64,000 nt of DNA from Galbitalea sp. SE-J8 (GCF_030345695.1 NZ_JAUASV010000019.1:1-64000); one strand, 5' to 3'. Positions 28,622 to 38,204 are shown, counted from the first letter of the stretch. Notes: a model not told the origin generated them from the sequence alone. Numbers and translations are program-made.

Positions 28622-29341
28622 GACGGCGTCGAGGCCGTCTACGCGCATCTCGTGCACGACACTCTGACGCCAGCCAACATTTCGGTCACTAAGGGCGACA
28701 AGGTGGGCGACACCAGCAATACCGGCACGTGCGGTGATGCTGTTGGCAACGCCGTCTATTGGCATCTCAGCATGGTGCGGAACTGGGACAAACTGGAATG
28801 GCGCCGCCACCTCCTACTTCAATCCCTGCCCTTTCCGGGAGCAGAGGAGACGAGCCTGCCCAGCTCGGCGGAGTCCAGTCCCGCCCCGACTCCGAGTCCA
28901 TCGTCCAGCCGCGACGCCGAGGCCACCGCCTACTGGAATTCCTGCGCCGAGCTGCTCGACGCGGACACGGTGGCCGAGTTCCGGGAGCAGGGTCTGGTGC
29001 CCGCGAGCGCGGACTATCCGGCCAAAGTCGCTGAGGAGTCGTACCCGATCGGCTATTTCGTGAAATATGGCGGGCTGGCTTGCGGGTTCAAGCCGGAGGG
29101 CGGCGACCTGGCCGTTGCCCATGCTTATGGCCCGATCAGCGACGCCGACGCCGACGACTGGCGGAATAAGCTGCTCAGGCGCGGGTCGGAACTCGTCGAA
29201 GACTCGCCCTACGAGCGGTACACCGACTACGACGGATACGGCGGCGGGTTCGCCTTCGGCGACGGATACTGGGCTTACACGCTCGACAACGGCGGCGGCG
29301 ACGTGCTCGACGAGGTCGTGGCGAACGCGCCGGAGTTCTGA
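28622..29341 (+). pseudogene. fused remnants of an M23 peptidase and a small lipoprotein
   Basis: One open frame joins two truncated genes. Codons from 28622 encode the end of an M23 peptidase (DGVEAVYAHLV, TGTCGDAVGN, YWHLSMVRNWD); its first half is missing and the HxH zinc motif reads YWHL. After a low-complexity Ser/Pro bridge (about 28830-28910) comes the mature part of a lipoprotein (SCAELLDADTVAEF, GYFVKYGGLACGF, ERYTDYDGYGGGFAFG, GYWAYTLDNGGGDVLD). That part is clearly paralogous to the intact lipoprotein at 34198, but its signal peptide and lipobox are lost. The intact module at 34.2-35.4 kb has the same gene order. Expression and secretion look unlikely. Confidence 0.7.
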
Positions 29342-29353
29342 ACCGGATCAGAA

Positions 29354-30358
29354 CTACTGGGTCGCACGGGCCGTCGCGATCTGGTACAGGGCGACGGATG
29401 CCGCGATGCCCGCGTTGAGCGACTCGGCATTTCCCGTGATCGGGATCGAGACGACCGCGTCGCACTGCTCGGTGACGAGCCGCGACAGGCCCTTGCCCTC
29501 GCTGCCGACGACGACGAGGAGCGGCTCGTTCGCGAGCTCGAGTCCCGGCAGCGAGACGTCGCCGTCGCCGTCGAGACCGACGACGAACACGCCGCGGCCC
29601 TTGAGCTCCTTGATCGTCGAGGTCAGGTTCGACGCCATCGCGACCGGGATGCGCGCCGCCGCCCCCGCGCTCGTCTTCCACGCCGCGCTCGTCACGCCGA
29701 CGCTGCGCCGCTGGGGCACGATGACGCCCTGGCCGCCGAACGCCGCGACCGAGCGGATGATCGCCCCGAGGTTGCGCGGGTCGGTGATGCCGTCGAGGGC
29801 GACCAGGAGCGGCTTCTGCCCGCGGGAGATCGCGCGGTCGAGCAGGTCGACCGGGTGCGCGTACTGGTACGGGGGCACGGCGAGGCCGACGCCCTGGTGC
29901 ACGGAGTCGGGGCCGGCGAGGCGGTCGAGCTCCGGCCGCATCACCTCGAGCACGGCGACGCCGCGCCCGGTGGCGATCGACAGGATCTCCTTGACCCGGT
30001 CGTCGAACTCGATCCGGCTCGCGATGTAGAGCGTCGTCGCGGGCACGCGCGTGCGGAGCGCCTCGAGCACCGAGTTGCGCCCCGTGACGAACTCCGAGTC
30101 GCGGTCCTTGCGCTGCGGCGACTTCGTCGGCCGGCCGCCGCCGGTCGCGCCGGGCCTGCCGCCCGAGCGCTTCACGGCCGCGTCGAAACGCTCCTGCGCG
30201 GCCTTGCGCTTGCCCGCCGGGTGATACGGCCGGTCCTCCGCCTTCGGCGTCGGCTTGCGGCCCTCGAGGGCCTGCCGCCCCTGGCCGCCCGAGCCGACCT
30301 GCGCACCCTTGCTCTTCTTGCGCACCGCGCCCGCACGGGGCTTTCCGGCACCCTTCAT
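29354..30358 (-). CDS. rlmB: 23S rRNA (guanosine-2'-O-)-methyltransferase RlmB
   Basis: 334 residues. A basic low-complexity N-terminal extension of ~85 residues precedes the SpoU substrate-binding domain ([12 protein letters not shown]). The knotted SPOUT domain has [22 protein letters not shown] and [11 protein letters not shown]. It methylates G2251 of 23S rRNA. The start ATG overlaps the cysS stop (ATGA), the widespread cysS-rlmB arrangement. Confidence 0.93.
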   Translation of the reverse strand: MKGAGKPRAGAVRKKSKGAQVGSGGQGRQALEGRKPTPKAEDRPYHPAGKRKAAQERFDAAVKRSGGRPGATGGGRPTKSPQRKDRDSEFVTGRNSVLEALRTRVPATTLYIASRIEFDDRVKEILSIATGRGVAVLEVMRPELDRLAGPDSVHQGVGLAVPPYQYAHPVDLLDRAISRGQKPLLVALDGITDPRNLGAIIRSVAAFGGQGVIVPQRRSVGVTSAAWKTSAGAAARIPVAMASNLTSTIKELKGRGVFVVGLDGDGDVSLPGLELANEPLLVVVGSEGKGLSRLVTEQCDAVVSIPITGNAESLNAGIAASVALYQIATARATQ

Positions 30359-31743
30359 GATCCGATCCTCCAGGTCGTTCCGTCGGCCCCGTCCTCGAGG
30401 GCGATGCCCGCGAGCACGAGCTCGTCGCGGATGCGGTCCGCTGTGCCGTAGTCCTTCGCGGCGCGCGCCGCGGTGCGATCGTCGAGCAGACGCGCGACGA
30501 GCGAGGCGAGCGCGATCGACGCGGCCCCGGCATCCGCTCGCGGCGCCAGGTCGAGCCCGAGCACGCCGGTCATCGCGAGCACCTGGCCGAGGGCGACGGA
30601 TGCCGCGCGCGCGTCGTCCGCGTCGATCGCAGCGTTGCCGGCGCGCACGGTCTCGTGCAGCACGCCGAGCGCCGCCGGCACGCCGAGGTCGTCGTCCATC
30701 GCGGCGCCGAACGCGTCCGGCACCACCTCGACGATCGCGCCGCGCTCGGCGATCCGTTCGGCGCGCTCGAGGAACGAGCGGATGCGGCCGACCGCGGCCG
30801 CCGCCTCCTCGAGCGCGCCGTCGTGGTAGTCGATCGTCGAGCGGTAGTGCGCGCTCGCGAGGTAGTAGCGCACGACGACCGGCTCGGCGAGCGCGAGGAA
30901 GTCGGCGGCGAAGATCGAGTTGCCGAGCGACTTCGACATCTTCTGGCCGTCGACCGTGACGAGGCCGTTGTGCACCCAGTGCGTCGCGAAGGCCAGGCCG
31001 GCCGCGGCGGACTGGGCGAGCTCGTTCTCGTGGTGCGGGAAGCGCAGGTCGAGGCCGCCGCCGTGGATGTCGAACGCGTCGCCGAGGTAGCGCCGGCTCA
31101 TCGCCGAGCACTCGATGTGCCAGCCCGGCCGGCCCTCGCCCCACGGCGAGGCCCACGCGGCATCCGCGTTCTCCTCGGGCTTGCGGCCCTTCCACAGCGC
31201 GAAGTCGCGGGAATCGCGCTTGCCGCGCGGGTCGGCATCCGCGGCCGCCTCCATCGCGTCGACGCTCTGGTGGGTGAGCGAGCCGTAGTCGGGCCAGGAC
31301 AGCACGTCGAAGTACACGTCGCCCGAGCCGTCGGGGGCCGGGTAGGCATGACCGCCGGCGATGAGCCGCCCGATGAGCTCGATCATCTGCGGGATGGATG
31401 CGGTGGCGCGCGGCTCGTAGCTCGGCGGAAGCACGCCGATCGCCGAGTACGCGGCGGTGAACTCGAGCTCGACGCGGTAGGCGAGCGCCCAGTACGGCTC
31501 ACTCGTGGCGTTCAGGAGGATCTTGTCGTCGATGTCGGTGACGTTGCGCACGAGCGTGACGTCGAGGCCGCGGTAGCCGAACCAGCGGCGCCACAGGTCG
31601 TAGACGAGGGCGGAGCGCACGTGCCCGACGTGCGGCGACGACTGCACCGTGGGTCCGCACACGTACATGCCGACCCGTCCCGGAACGCGCGGGGAGAAGT
31701 CGACCACCCGCTGCTCGCGGCTGTCGTACAGGCGGATCGTCAC
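30355..31743 (-). CDS. cysS: cysteinyl-tRNA synthetase
   Basis: 462 residues. Zinc/HIGH region [18 protein letters not shown], zinc ligands GWHIECSAM and HHENE, and KMSKSLGNS. It charges tRNA-Cys. The GTG at 31743 (VTIRLYDS) is preferred to the ATG seven codons upstream because a TACCAT -10 box (31750-31755) lies six bases before it and overlaps the longer frame. Downstream rlmB is coupled. Not to be confused with MshC, which is about 410 residues and makes mycothiol. Confidence 0.95.
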   Translation of the reverse strand: MTIRLYDSREQRVVDFSPRVPGRVGMYVCGPTVQSSPHVGHVRSALVYDLWRRWFGYRGLDVTLVRNVTDIDDKILLNATSEPYWALAYRVELEFTAAYSAIGVLPPSYEPRATASIPQMIELIGRLIAGGHAYPAPDGSGDVYFDVLSWPDYGSLTHQSVDAMEAAADADPRGKRDSRDFALWKGRKPEENADAAWASPWGEGRPGWHIECSAMSRRYLGDAFDIHGGGLDLRFPHHENELAQSAAAGLAFATHWVHNGLVTVDGQKMSKSLGNSIFAADFLALAEPVVVRYYLASAHYRSTIDYHDGALEEAAAAVGRIRSFLERAERIAERGAIVEVVPDAFGAAMDDDLGVPAALGVLHETVRAGNAAIDADDARAASVALGQVLAMTGVLGLDLAPRADAGAASIALASLVARLLDDRTAARAAKDYGTADRIRDELVLAGIALEDGADGTTWRIGS

Positions 31744-31777
31744 CGGCTCATGGTAGCGGCGCACTCACGCCCGCTAC

Positions 31778-32953
31778 TCAGGACGCACGAACGGATGCGG
31801 TGGCGATCGCCGTGAGCCCCTCGCCGCGTCCCGCGAAGCCGAGCCCGTCGCTCGTCGTCGCCGACACGCTCACGGGCGCGCCGACGAGCTCGGTCAGCCG
31901 GGCCTCCAGCTCGAGCCGGCGCGCAGCGACCTTCGGCCGGTTGGCGATGACCTGCACGGCGACGTTGACGATCTCGAACCCGGCCCCGTCGACGAGCGCG
32001 ACGGTCTCGGCGATGAAGACGTCGGCGTGCGCGCCCGCGAACCGCGGGTCGCTCGTGCCGAACCGGCTGCCGAGGTCGCCGAGCCCCGCGGCGGACAGCA
32101 GCGCGTCGCACACCGCGTGCGAGAGCGCGTCGCCGTCGCTGTGCCCCGACAGGCCCGGCTCGTCGGGCCAGTACAGGCCGCCGAGCCAGAGCGGCGACGC
32201 GTCGTCGTAGGCGTGCACGTCGACGCCGATCCCGGTGCGCACGATCATTCCGCTCCTCCCGAGCAGCTCCGCGCGCCCGAGGTCCTCGGGCGTCGTGATC
32301 TTGTGGGCGAGCGGGTCGCCCTCGACCGTGACGACGCGGTGGCCCGCGGCGGCGAACAGCGCCGCGTCATCCGTGTAGTCGAGGCCGTCGGTCGCGTAGG
32401 CCGCGACGAGCTCGGCGCGCGGGAAGCCCTGCGGCGTCTGCACGGCGACGAGGCTCGCGCGGTCGAGGGTCTGCTCGACCGCGCCGGTCCAGTCCACCCG
32501 TTTCACCGTGTCCGTGACGGGCTGCGCGGGCACGACCCCGGCGCGCTCGGCGCGGACGGCGGCGATCACGCGCGCGAACTGCTCCGTCGGCGTGAACGCC
32601 CGCGCCGCGTCGTGCACGAGGACGACCTCGATCTCGGGCGCGAGGCGTGCGATGCCCGCCGCGACGGACGCCGTGCGGGTGTCGCCGCCGGGCACGACGT
32701 CGACGCGCGCGATCGCGGCGCCGTGCTCCCGCACGATGCCGGCCGCCTCGTCGAGCCGGGCCGCGGGCGCCACCACGACGAGCTGCACGGGTTCCGCGAG
32801 CGCCGCGATCGGCTCGACCGCGTGTGCCAGCAGCGGGATGCCGCGCACCGGCACGAACGCCTTGGGCACCGGCTGCCGCAGCCGCACGCCCGAGCCCGCG
32901 CCGACGAGCACGACCGCGACGCGCGGGACGGATCCGGCGCGCTCGGTCGCCAC
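31778..32953 (-). CDS. ispDF: bifunctional IspD-IspF (MEP pathway)
   Basis: 391 residues, one uninterrupted frame. Residues 1-235 are IspD (CDP-ME synthase): VLVGAGSGVRL replaces the usual AAGxGxR loop, then VLVHDAARAF and TPQGFPRAEL. From Met236 it is IspF (MEcPP synthase): GIGVDVHAYDD, HSDGDALSHAVCDALL and ATTSDGLGF. It catalyses the third and fifth steps of isoprenoid precursor synthesis. GTG at 32953 is 14 bases after the carD stop, a conserved carD-ispD order. Confidence 0.92.
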   Translation of the reverse strand: MATERAGSVPRVAVVLVGAGSGVRLRQPVPKAFVPVRGIPLLAHAVEPIAALAEPVQLVVVAPAARLDEAAGIVREHGAAIARVDVVPGGDTRTASVAAGIARLAPEIEVVLVHDAARAFTPTEQFARVIAAVRAERAGVVPAQPVTDTVKRVDWTGAVEQTLDRASLVAVQTPQGFPRAELVAAYATDGLDYTDDAALFAAAGHRVVTVEGDPLAHKITTPEDLGRAELLGRSGMIVRTGIGVDVHAYDDASPLWLGGLYWPDEPGLSGHSDGDALSHAVCDALLSAAGLGDLGSRFGTSDPRFAGAHADVFIAETVALVDGAGFEIVNVAVQVIANRPKVAARRLELEARLTELVGAPVSVSATTSDGLGFAGRGEGLTAIATASVRAS

Positions 32954-32967
32954 GGCATCCGCGGCGC

Positions 32968-33450
32968 TCAGGATGCCAGCACCTCGTCGAGCAGGGTCGC
33001 CGCGTGCTGCTCGTCGGTCTGCTCCGCGAGGGCGAGCTCGGACGTGAGCACCTGCCGCGCCTTCGCGAGCATGCTCTTCTCGCCCGCCGACAGCCCGCGG
33101 TCCTGGTCGCGGCGCCACAGGTCGCGCACCACCTCGGAGACCTTGATGACGTCGCCGGAGCCGAGCTTCTCGAGGTTCGCCTTGTAGCGGCGGCTCCAGT
33201 TCGTGGGCTCCTCGACGAGCGGGGCGCGGAGCACCTCGAACACGCGCTCGAGCCCGTCGTGCCCGATCACGTCGCGCACGCCGACGAGATCGACGTTCTC
33301 GGCGGGCACCTCGATGACGAGGTCGCCCTGCGCGACGTCCAGCTTGAGATAGGTCTTCTCGACGCCCTTGATGACGCGGCTCTTGACCTCGATGATCGTC
33401 GCCGCACCGTGGTGCGGGTAGACGACGGTCTCGCCGACCTCGAACAGCAT
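32968..33450 (-). CDS. carD: CarD family RNA-polymerase-binding regulator
   Basis: 160 residues. The N-terminal Tudor-like domain ([19 protein letters not shown]) binds the RNA polymerase beta subunit. The C-terminal helical domain contains the conserved Trp ([15 protein letters not shown]) that stabilises the open promoter complex. Normal length. AAAGGGTGG precedes the ATG. First gene of carD-ispDF. Confidence 0.95.
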   Translation of the reverse strand: MLFEVGETVVYPHHGAATIIEVKSRVIKGVEKTYLKLDVAQGDLVIEVPAENVDLVGVRDVIGHDGLERVFEVLRAPLVEEPTNWSRRYKANLEKLGSGDVIKVSEVVRDLWRRDQDRGLSAGEKSMLAKARQVLTSELALAEQTDEQHAATLLDEVLAS

Positions 33451-33542
33451 GGGACCACCCTTTCACCGACCGCTCATTCTACCGAAAGGCAGCGCGCTCG
33501 CCCATGGGTACGGGCGCGGCGGACGCAGGGCGCGACCGAGAG

Positions 33543-34187
33543 TCAGCCGACTCTCTGATCGAGCCCGGCCGTCTTCTTGCCGGCTCCGACCGTCACCGTT
33601 GGGGAGTTGGCCCGCGTGCTCGCGTGGCCGTACCAGAACGCGGTGCCGCTCTTCGGCGCGAAGCGCAGCTTGTAGTCGCCGGCGGGCACCGTGAGGTGGA
33701 AATGGCCCGAGCCTGTCGTCACAACCGAGTGGTAGGTCTCGCCCGTTTCGGCGTCATATGCCTTCACGGTGACCTGGTCGACCGCGTCTCCGTCGGAGTC
33801 GACCACAGTCCCGGCGAGCATCGCGGATCGTTCCAGAGTTCGGTCGACACGGTGCGTGGACCCGGCAGAGGCCGCGAATGGACCCTTAGCCACACCGAAG
33901 TAGCGATCCCTGGGGTCCTCGAAGGACATGGTCAGTTTCGAGCCTGCCGCGATGTGCAGCTCATAGCGACCGTTCGCGTCGGTCTTGACCTCACGGTATT
34001 TCGACGAAGGAGCCCCGTCGTAGGGCACGCCTGCGCCCACGACGATTCCCGCGGTCCCCGCGCCGTCGCTCGTGCGTACGTGACCCTTCAGTGTCACCAG
34101 TCCTGCGGGACTCGCCGACATAGCCGTGGCGAGTGCACCTCCTGTGGCGAGCGCGAGCGCGACGATGACCGCAGCAAACTTCTTCAT
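33543..34187 (-). CDS. secreted carboxypeptidase-regulatory-like protein
   Basis: 214 residues. Signal peptide MKKFAAVIVALALATGGALA, then two prealbumin-like repeats: LKGHVRTSDGAGTAGIVV...TDANGRYELHIAAG and LAGTVVDSDGDAVDQVTVKAYD...GSGHFHLTVPAGDYKL. The ATG follows TGAGGAAAG and is ten bases after the lipoprotein stop, so it is probably third in an operon with the M23 peptidase and the lipoprotein. The fold often mediates adhesion or substrate docking; the role here is inferred. Confidence 0.75.
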   Translation of the reverse strand: MKKFAAVIVALALATGGALATAMSASPAGLVTLKGHVRTSDGAGTAGIVVGAGVPYDGAPSSKYREVKTDANGRYELHIAAGSKLTMSFEDPRDRYFGVAKGPFAASAGSTHRVDRTLERSAMLAGTVVDSDGDAVDQVTVKAYDAETGETYHSVVTTGSGHFHLTVPAGDYKLRFAPKSGTAFWYGHASTRANSPTVTVGAGKKTAGLDQRVG

Positions 34188-34197
34188 GGTGCTTTCC

Positions 34198-34728
34198 TCA
34201 GAATCTTGGAGCATTGGAGACGATCTGATCGAGGACGTCACCGAAGCCGTTGTCGAGCGCATAGGCCCAGTAGCCGTTTCCGAAGGCGTACCCGCCTGGG
34301 TAGCCGTCCGGGTGCGTATACCGGACGTAGTTGCTTCCTTCGACAACGACGGAACCGAGCCTTACGAGCTCGGTTTGCTTCGCCGCCGCCGCTTCCGCGG
34401 TGATGGGTCCGTAACCGTAGAGAAGGCCTGCCTCGTAACCGTCTCCCCAGGCGCAAGCGACGCCGCCCGTGTTGACGAACTCCCCGAGGAAGCTGCCTTG
34501 TTCCGCTGCGACCTTCTTCTGGTACTCCGCCCCGCCTTCGACTTCTTTCGCGTCGCGGAGCTTCTGCACGGTGGCTTCGTCAAGCAATGCCGAGCAGATC
34601 ACCGGCTCAGCGCTTGACGCGGCGGCGGGGACGAAGTCGCTGGATCCTGCTCTTCCCGCGCATCCCGCCAGCAATAGAACCGCGACACCACTGACGGCGA
34701 CGCTCACACGGATTGCGGACTTGTTCAC
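34198..34728 (-). CDS. small lipoprotein of the M23-associated family
   Basis: 176 residues from a GTG preceded by GAGAGGAG. Lipobox LLLAGC; mature part with two cysteines (VICSALLDEATVQKL and GGVACAWGDGYEAGL) and a C-terminal GGYAFGNGYWAYALDNGFGDVLD. No named family recognised. A paralog lacking its signal lies at 28.9-29.3 kb. A GTG at 34755 overlapping the peptidase stop is the alternative start. Its constant position beside an M23 peptidase suggests that it works with, or protects against, that enzyme; this is inference. Confidence 0.72.
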   Translation of the reverse strand: MNKSAIRVSVAVSGVAVLLLAGCAGRAGSSDFVPAAASSAEPVICSALLDEATVQKLRDAKEVEGGAEYQKKVAAEQGSFLGEFVNTGGVACAWGDGYEAGLLYGYGPITAEAAAAKQTELVRLGSVVVEGSNYVRYTHPDGYPGGYAFGNGYWAYALDNGFGDVLDQIVSNAPRF

Positions 34729-34751
34729 GGGGAGCCGTCTCCTCTCGCCGC

Positions 34752-35360
34752 TCACAGCGACGCTCCGTGGGCAGTCAGAAATGCGTAGGGGTCAAACAGA
34801 GTCGTAGAGGTCGAGTTCCACGGGTCCGACGCCGGGGTGTCCCAGTTGCGCGCCGTGCTGATGTGCATGTGATACCCCATCGCGCAGTCTCCGGTGTTCC
34901 CGGTGGTGGCCTCGATATCGCCCTGAAGAACAGACTGGTTGACGGTGTAATTGAGCGTGTCCAAGTGCGCCTCCGCATCCTCCACGCCATCCGTGTGGGT
35001 CACGACCAGGTACTTTCCGTGGCATGAGGATTCGGTGCCTCGATCTACGACAGTGCCTGCCTTGATGGCGACCACGTTGAAGTGGTCATAGCCGGGTTTA
35101 GCAAAGTCGAGCCCGGAATGCGGACGCGTGCAACTGAAGTCCTGGGTCTCGTTCGCACTGCCCACGAACGGATTGACGTAGGTCAGGGTGCTGCCGGGGA
35201 CGGTCGTGCATGCCCACGCATTTGCCGCGATGGGCATGCCTAGGGTGAGTCCGCCCACGAGCGTCGCGAACGCAACGCCGAAAGCGAGAGCACGTCGCCG
35301 TCGGAGCGGGCGTTGCGTCGACGCGCGGAATTTTGACCTGACAATCTCTCCGAAACCCAT
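34752..35360 (-). CDS. secreted M23 (LytM-like) peptidase
   Basis: 202 residues. Twin-Arg-like basic start and signal segment (about 24-48, cleavage near ANA). The M23 domain has all zinc and catalytic residues: His81 and Asp85 (HSGLDFAKP), His132 (AEAHLDT), and His164/His166 (YHMHIS). It is expected to cut peptidoglycan cross-bridges or other glycine-rich peptides. Four Cys could form disulfides. A TAGGTT box (35367-35372) is six bases from the ATG, so the operon is probably leaderless. Followed by the lipoprotein and the carboxypeptidase-regulatory-like gene. Confidence 0.85.
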   Translation of the reverse strand: MGFGEIVRSKFRASTQRPLRRRRALAFGVAFATLVGGLTLGMPIAANAWACTTVPGSTLTYVNPFVGSANETQDFSCTRPHSGLDFAKPGYDHFNVVAIKAGTVVDRGTESSCHGKYLVVTHTDGVEDAEAHLDTLNYTVNQSVLQGDIEATTGNTGDCAMGYHMHISTARNWDTPASDPWNSTSTTLFDPYAFLTAHGASL

Positions 35361-35503
35361 GTGTCGAACCTAAACCCGCCATAGAGAATGCAACCCGTGT
35401 GGTCCAGCGGAGTCGGCATGTGCTCAGGATCTATCGCTTCGGGCGCTCAGCGCTGCAAAATAGTGAAGTTGTGCCTTCACAGTGCGGGGGCCTCGATGGT
35501 GGG

Positions 35504-35647
35504 CTACGCGAATATCCCTCGGGTATCACTTAGGTGGCGAGCGAGCTCCTCGACCGACTGGCCGGACTCGGCCTCGGTCACCCCGACCGCATCATCAGCG
35601 ACCATCGCGCCCTTCTTCCAGGCGCGTTGCCCGTCGCCGCCCCACAT
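35504..35647 (-). CDS. possible 47-residue protein or gene remnant
   Basis: A frame from ATG at 35647 encodes MWGGDGQRAWKKGAMVADD and a well-formed acidic helix (TEAESGQSVEELARHLSD), ending GIFA and TAG. The gene-like signal extends upstream to about 35710 without a start, hinting at the 3' end of a lost gene. No family recognised. The rest of the 470-base gap (35361-35830) holds no other convincing gene on either strand, only promoter-like sequence at its ends. Confidence 0.3.
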   Translation of the reverse strand: MWGGDGQRAWKKGAMVADDAVGVTEAESGQSVEELARHLSDTRGIFA

Positions 35648-35830
35648 CGTCCACACCGCTGCGGGGCGCGGCACAGGGCGGGATCCACACCCGGTGCCAC
35701 ATGTTGGATCGTCAGGTTCTCAACGAACGCAGGGTCGCGACTCGTGCCAGTCGCCTGTGCGGCCAGCCGCTAGGCTGGAACGGCTCCATGCCCGGTCGCG
35801 GGCATGGTCTCGAAACTCCTGGAGGGTCAC

Positions 35831-36316
35831 GTGATCGCTCGCGCCGCGGCATCCGTCGTCGTCGCCACCGCTCTGGTGCTGGGCACCGCGGGGTGCGGGT
35901 TCTTCGCCCCGCAGGCCACCGAGATCCACTACCAGCCGTCGGACGGCGTCGCGGCCACCGTCGGTGACATCGAGCTGCGCAACGTCATCGCGCTGTCGAG
36001 CGACGGCACGACCGCCTCCGTCACGTTCGGCGCGATCAACACCGGCTCCGACCGCATCGCGGTCACCTTCTCGGTCGACGACTCCTCCGGCGATGACGTG
36101 AAGCAGACGCTCGTGCTGCCCGCGGGCCTCAGCACGGTCGGCGGCGGCGGAGCGGATGCCTCGCTCGTGTTCTCGGGCCTCGACGCCACCGTGGGCGGTC
36201 TGCTGCCGGTCTTCGTGCAGTACGGCAGCGAGCCGGGCAAGCAGCTGCAGGTGCCGGTGCTCGACGGCGCGCAGGAGCAGTTCGCCACCCTCGTGCCGAC
36301 GAGCGCGCCCGAGTAG
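35831..36316 (+). CDS. small lipoprotein of unknown function
   Basis: 161 residues from the GTG at 35831, preceded by GGAGGG. Signal with lipobox LGTAGC, then one beta-rich domain without Cys (IELRNVIALSSDGTTASVTFG, SDRIAVTFSVDD) and a Pro/Ser C-terminus. The fold suggests an immunoglobulin-like or copper-chaperone-like sandwich; no metal ligands are visible. It converges with regX3, 60 bases away. Similar lipoproteins beside senX3-regX3 are common in these bacteria. Confidence 0.7.
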   Translation: MIARAAASVVVATALVLGTAGCGFFAPQATEIHYQPSDGVAATVGDIELRNVIALSSDGTTASVTFGAINTGSDRIAVTFSVDDSSGDDVKQTLVLPAGLSTVGGGGADASLVFSGLDATVGGLLPVFVQYGSEPGKQLQVPVLDGAQEQFATLVPTSAPE

Positions 36317-36376
36317 CCCGACGCGCCCGCGCGGCGCGACGGACCCGGGCAGCCCGACGGACCCGGGCAGCGCGGC

Positions 36377-37054
36377 CTACGCCTCGAAGCGGTAGCCCAG
36401 TCCGCGCACCGTGACGAGCATCGTCGGGTTCGACGGCTCCTTCTCGATGCGCGAGCGGATGCGCTTGATGTGCACGTCGAGCGTCTTCGTGTCGCCGAAG
36501 TAGTCCGACCCCCACACCCGGTCGATGAGCTGGCCGCGCGTGAGCACGCGACCGGCGTTGCGCAGCAGGTACTCGAGCAGCTCGAACTCCTTGAGCGGCA
36601 GCGCCACGTCGGCGCCGCCGACCTGCACGGTGTGGCGCTCGACGTCCATCCGCACCTCGCCCGCGGCGAGCACCGACTCGTCGTCGGGCGCATCCGTGTG
36701 CCGCCGGAGCACGGCACGGATGCGCGCGAGCAGCTCGCGGGTCTTGTAGGGCTTGGTCACGTAGTCGTCGGCGCCCAGCTCGAGCCCGACCACGACATCC
36801 ACTTCGGCGTCCTTCGCGGTGAGCATGATGATCGGCACGCTCGAGCGGGAACGGATGTCGCGGCACACCTCGGTTCCGGACAGTCCCGGCAGCATGAGGT
36901 CGAGCAGCACGAGGTCGGGGTCGACACGGGCGAACTCGGCGACGGCGGTGCGACCGTCCTCGACGACCTCGGTGTCGTAGCCCTCCTTCTCGAGCAGGTA
37001 GCTGAGCGGCTCGCTGAGCGAGGCTTCGTCTTCAACGATGAGGATGCGGGTCAT
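36377..37054 (-). CDS. regX3: phosphate response regulator RegX3
   Basis: 225 residues. Receiver with Asp52 (LLDLMLPG), IIMLTAKD and VTKPYKTREL. Winged helix with LPLKEFELLEYLLRNAGRVLTR, VWGSDYFGDTKTLDVHIKRIRS and RGLGYRFEA. This is the PhoB/RegX3 subtype that activates the phosphate-starvation regulon. It starts one base after the senX3 stop. Likely targets in this window are phoU, pstS and perhaps ppk. Confidence 0.93.
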   Translation of the reverse strand: MTRILIVEDEASLSEPLSYLLEKEGYDTEVVEDGRTAVAEFARVDPDLVLLDLMLPGLSGTEVCRDIRSRSSVPIIMLTAKDAEVDVVVGLELGADDYVTKPYKTRELLARIRAVLRRHTDAPDDESVLAAGEVRMDVERHTVQVGGADVALPLKEFELLEYLLRNAGRVLTRGQLIDRVWGSDYFGDTKTLDVHIKRIRSRIEKEPSNPTMLVTVRGLGYRFEA

Positions 37055-37055
37055 A

Positions 37056-38204
37056 TCAGGCTCCGAGACTCGCGGCCGCCGAGGCGGTCGCCTCGGGCAG
37101 CCGGATGGTGAACGTGGATCCGCGGCCCGGCTGGGACCACAGACGCACGTCGCCGCCGTGGTTCTGGGCGACGTGTTTGACGATGGCGAGCCCGAGGCCC
37201 GTGCCGCCGGTGTTGCGGCTGCGCGCGGGGTCCACGCGGTAGAAGCGCTCGAACACGCGCTCGCGCTCCTCCTCGGGGATGCCGACGCCCTGGTCCGTGA
37301 CGGCGATCTCGACGGCGTCGTCGACGCGGCGCACGCCCACGCCGACCCGCGATCCGTCGGGCGAGTACTGGACCGCGTTCGCGATGAGGTTGTGCACGGC
37401 GACGACGAGCAGCGCGCTGTCGCCGAGCACCTCGAGGCCCTTCTGGCCGCCGCCGACGATCGTGATGCGCCGGCCATCGGCACCGACCTGGTTCTCGTCG
37501 ATCGCGAGGCCGACGACGTCGTCGACGCGCACGACGTCGGGGTCGGCGAGCGCCTCGGCGGCCTGCAGGCGCGAGAGCTCGATGATCGCCTTCGTGATGC
37601 GGGCCAGGCGGTCGGCCTCCACGCTCATCCGCCTCGCGAAGCGCGCGACGGCCACCGGGTCGTCCACCGACTCGCTGAGGGCCTCGGCGAGCAGGCCGAT
37701 CGCGCCGATCGGCGTCTTGAGCTCGTGGCTGATGTTCGCGATGAAGTCGCGCCGCACATCCTCGAGGCGGAACGCCTCGGTGCGGTCCTCGGCGAGCACG
37801 AGCACGTGCCGCACCCCGAGCAGCGCCACGCGCACCTTCAGGTGCAGCGACGGGTCGGAGAACGGCGATCGCGCGAGCAGCAGGTCGTCGGTGAGCGTGT
37901 CGCCGGAACGGCGCACGGCATCCACGAGGTCGACGATCTCCGTGTGCACGAGGTGGTCGCCCGCCACGATGCCGAGCGCGTACGCCCCGCGGCTCGCGGA
38001 GACCACGTTGTTCGACGGGTCGAGCACGACGCCCGCCGAGTCGAGCACGTCGACGACCGCCTCGACGCCCTCGGGCACGCCGTAGCCGGCGACATCCGCC
38101 GCCTGCTGACCGCGGCGGGCGGCCATCACGGTCACCACGACGAGCGATGCGCCCAGGAGAGCACCGACGGCCAAGGCCAGAGGCACCAGCCAGGCGGACT
38201 GCAT
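37056..38204 (-). CDS. senX3: phosphate sensor kinase SenX3
   Basis: 382 residues. One or two N-terminal membrane segments (7-29), a PAS domain (about 45-145), then HisKA with His160 (FIANISHELKTPIGAIG). The ATPase part has HNLIANAVQYS, DQGVGI and GGTGLGLAIVKH. It works with PhoU and the Pst transporter to sense phosphate. ATG at 38204 follows a TAATCT -10 box (38212-38217) by seven bases, so a leaderless start replaces the longer frame that begins at 38225. Confidence 0.93.
   Translation of the reverse strand: MQSAWLVPLALAVGALLGASLVVVTVMAARRGQQAADVAGYGVPEGVEAVVDVLDSAGVVLDPSNNVVSASRGAYALGIVAGDHLVHTEIVDLVDAVRRSGDTLTDDLLLARSPFSDPSLHLKVRVALLGVRHVLVLAEDRTEAFRLEDVRRDFIANISHELKTPIGAIGLLAEALSESVDDPVAVARFARRMSVEADRLARITKAIIELSRLQAAEALADPDVVRVDDVVGLAIDENQVGADGRRITIVGGGQKGLEVLGDSALLVVAVHNLIANAVQYSPDGSRVGVGVRRVDDAVEIAVTDQGVGIPEEERERVFERFYRVDPARSRNTGGTGLGLAIVKHVAQNHGGDVRLWSQPGRGSTFTIRLPEATASAAASLGA

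Noticed and set aside
33504-34403. Plus-strand 299-codon frame opposite the carboxypeptidase-regulatory-like gene
   Set aside because: Antisense frame, Arg/His-rich, no motif; the minus-strand gene has a signal peptide and recognisable repeats.
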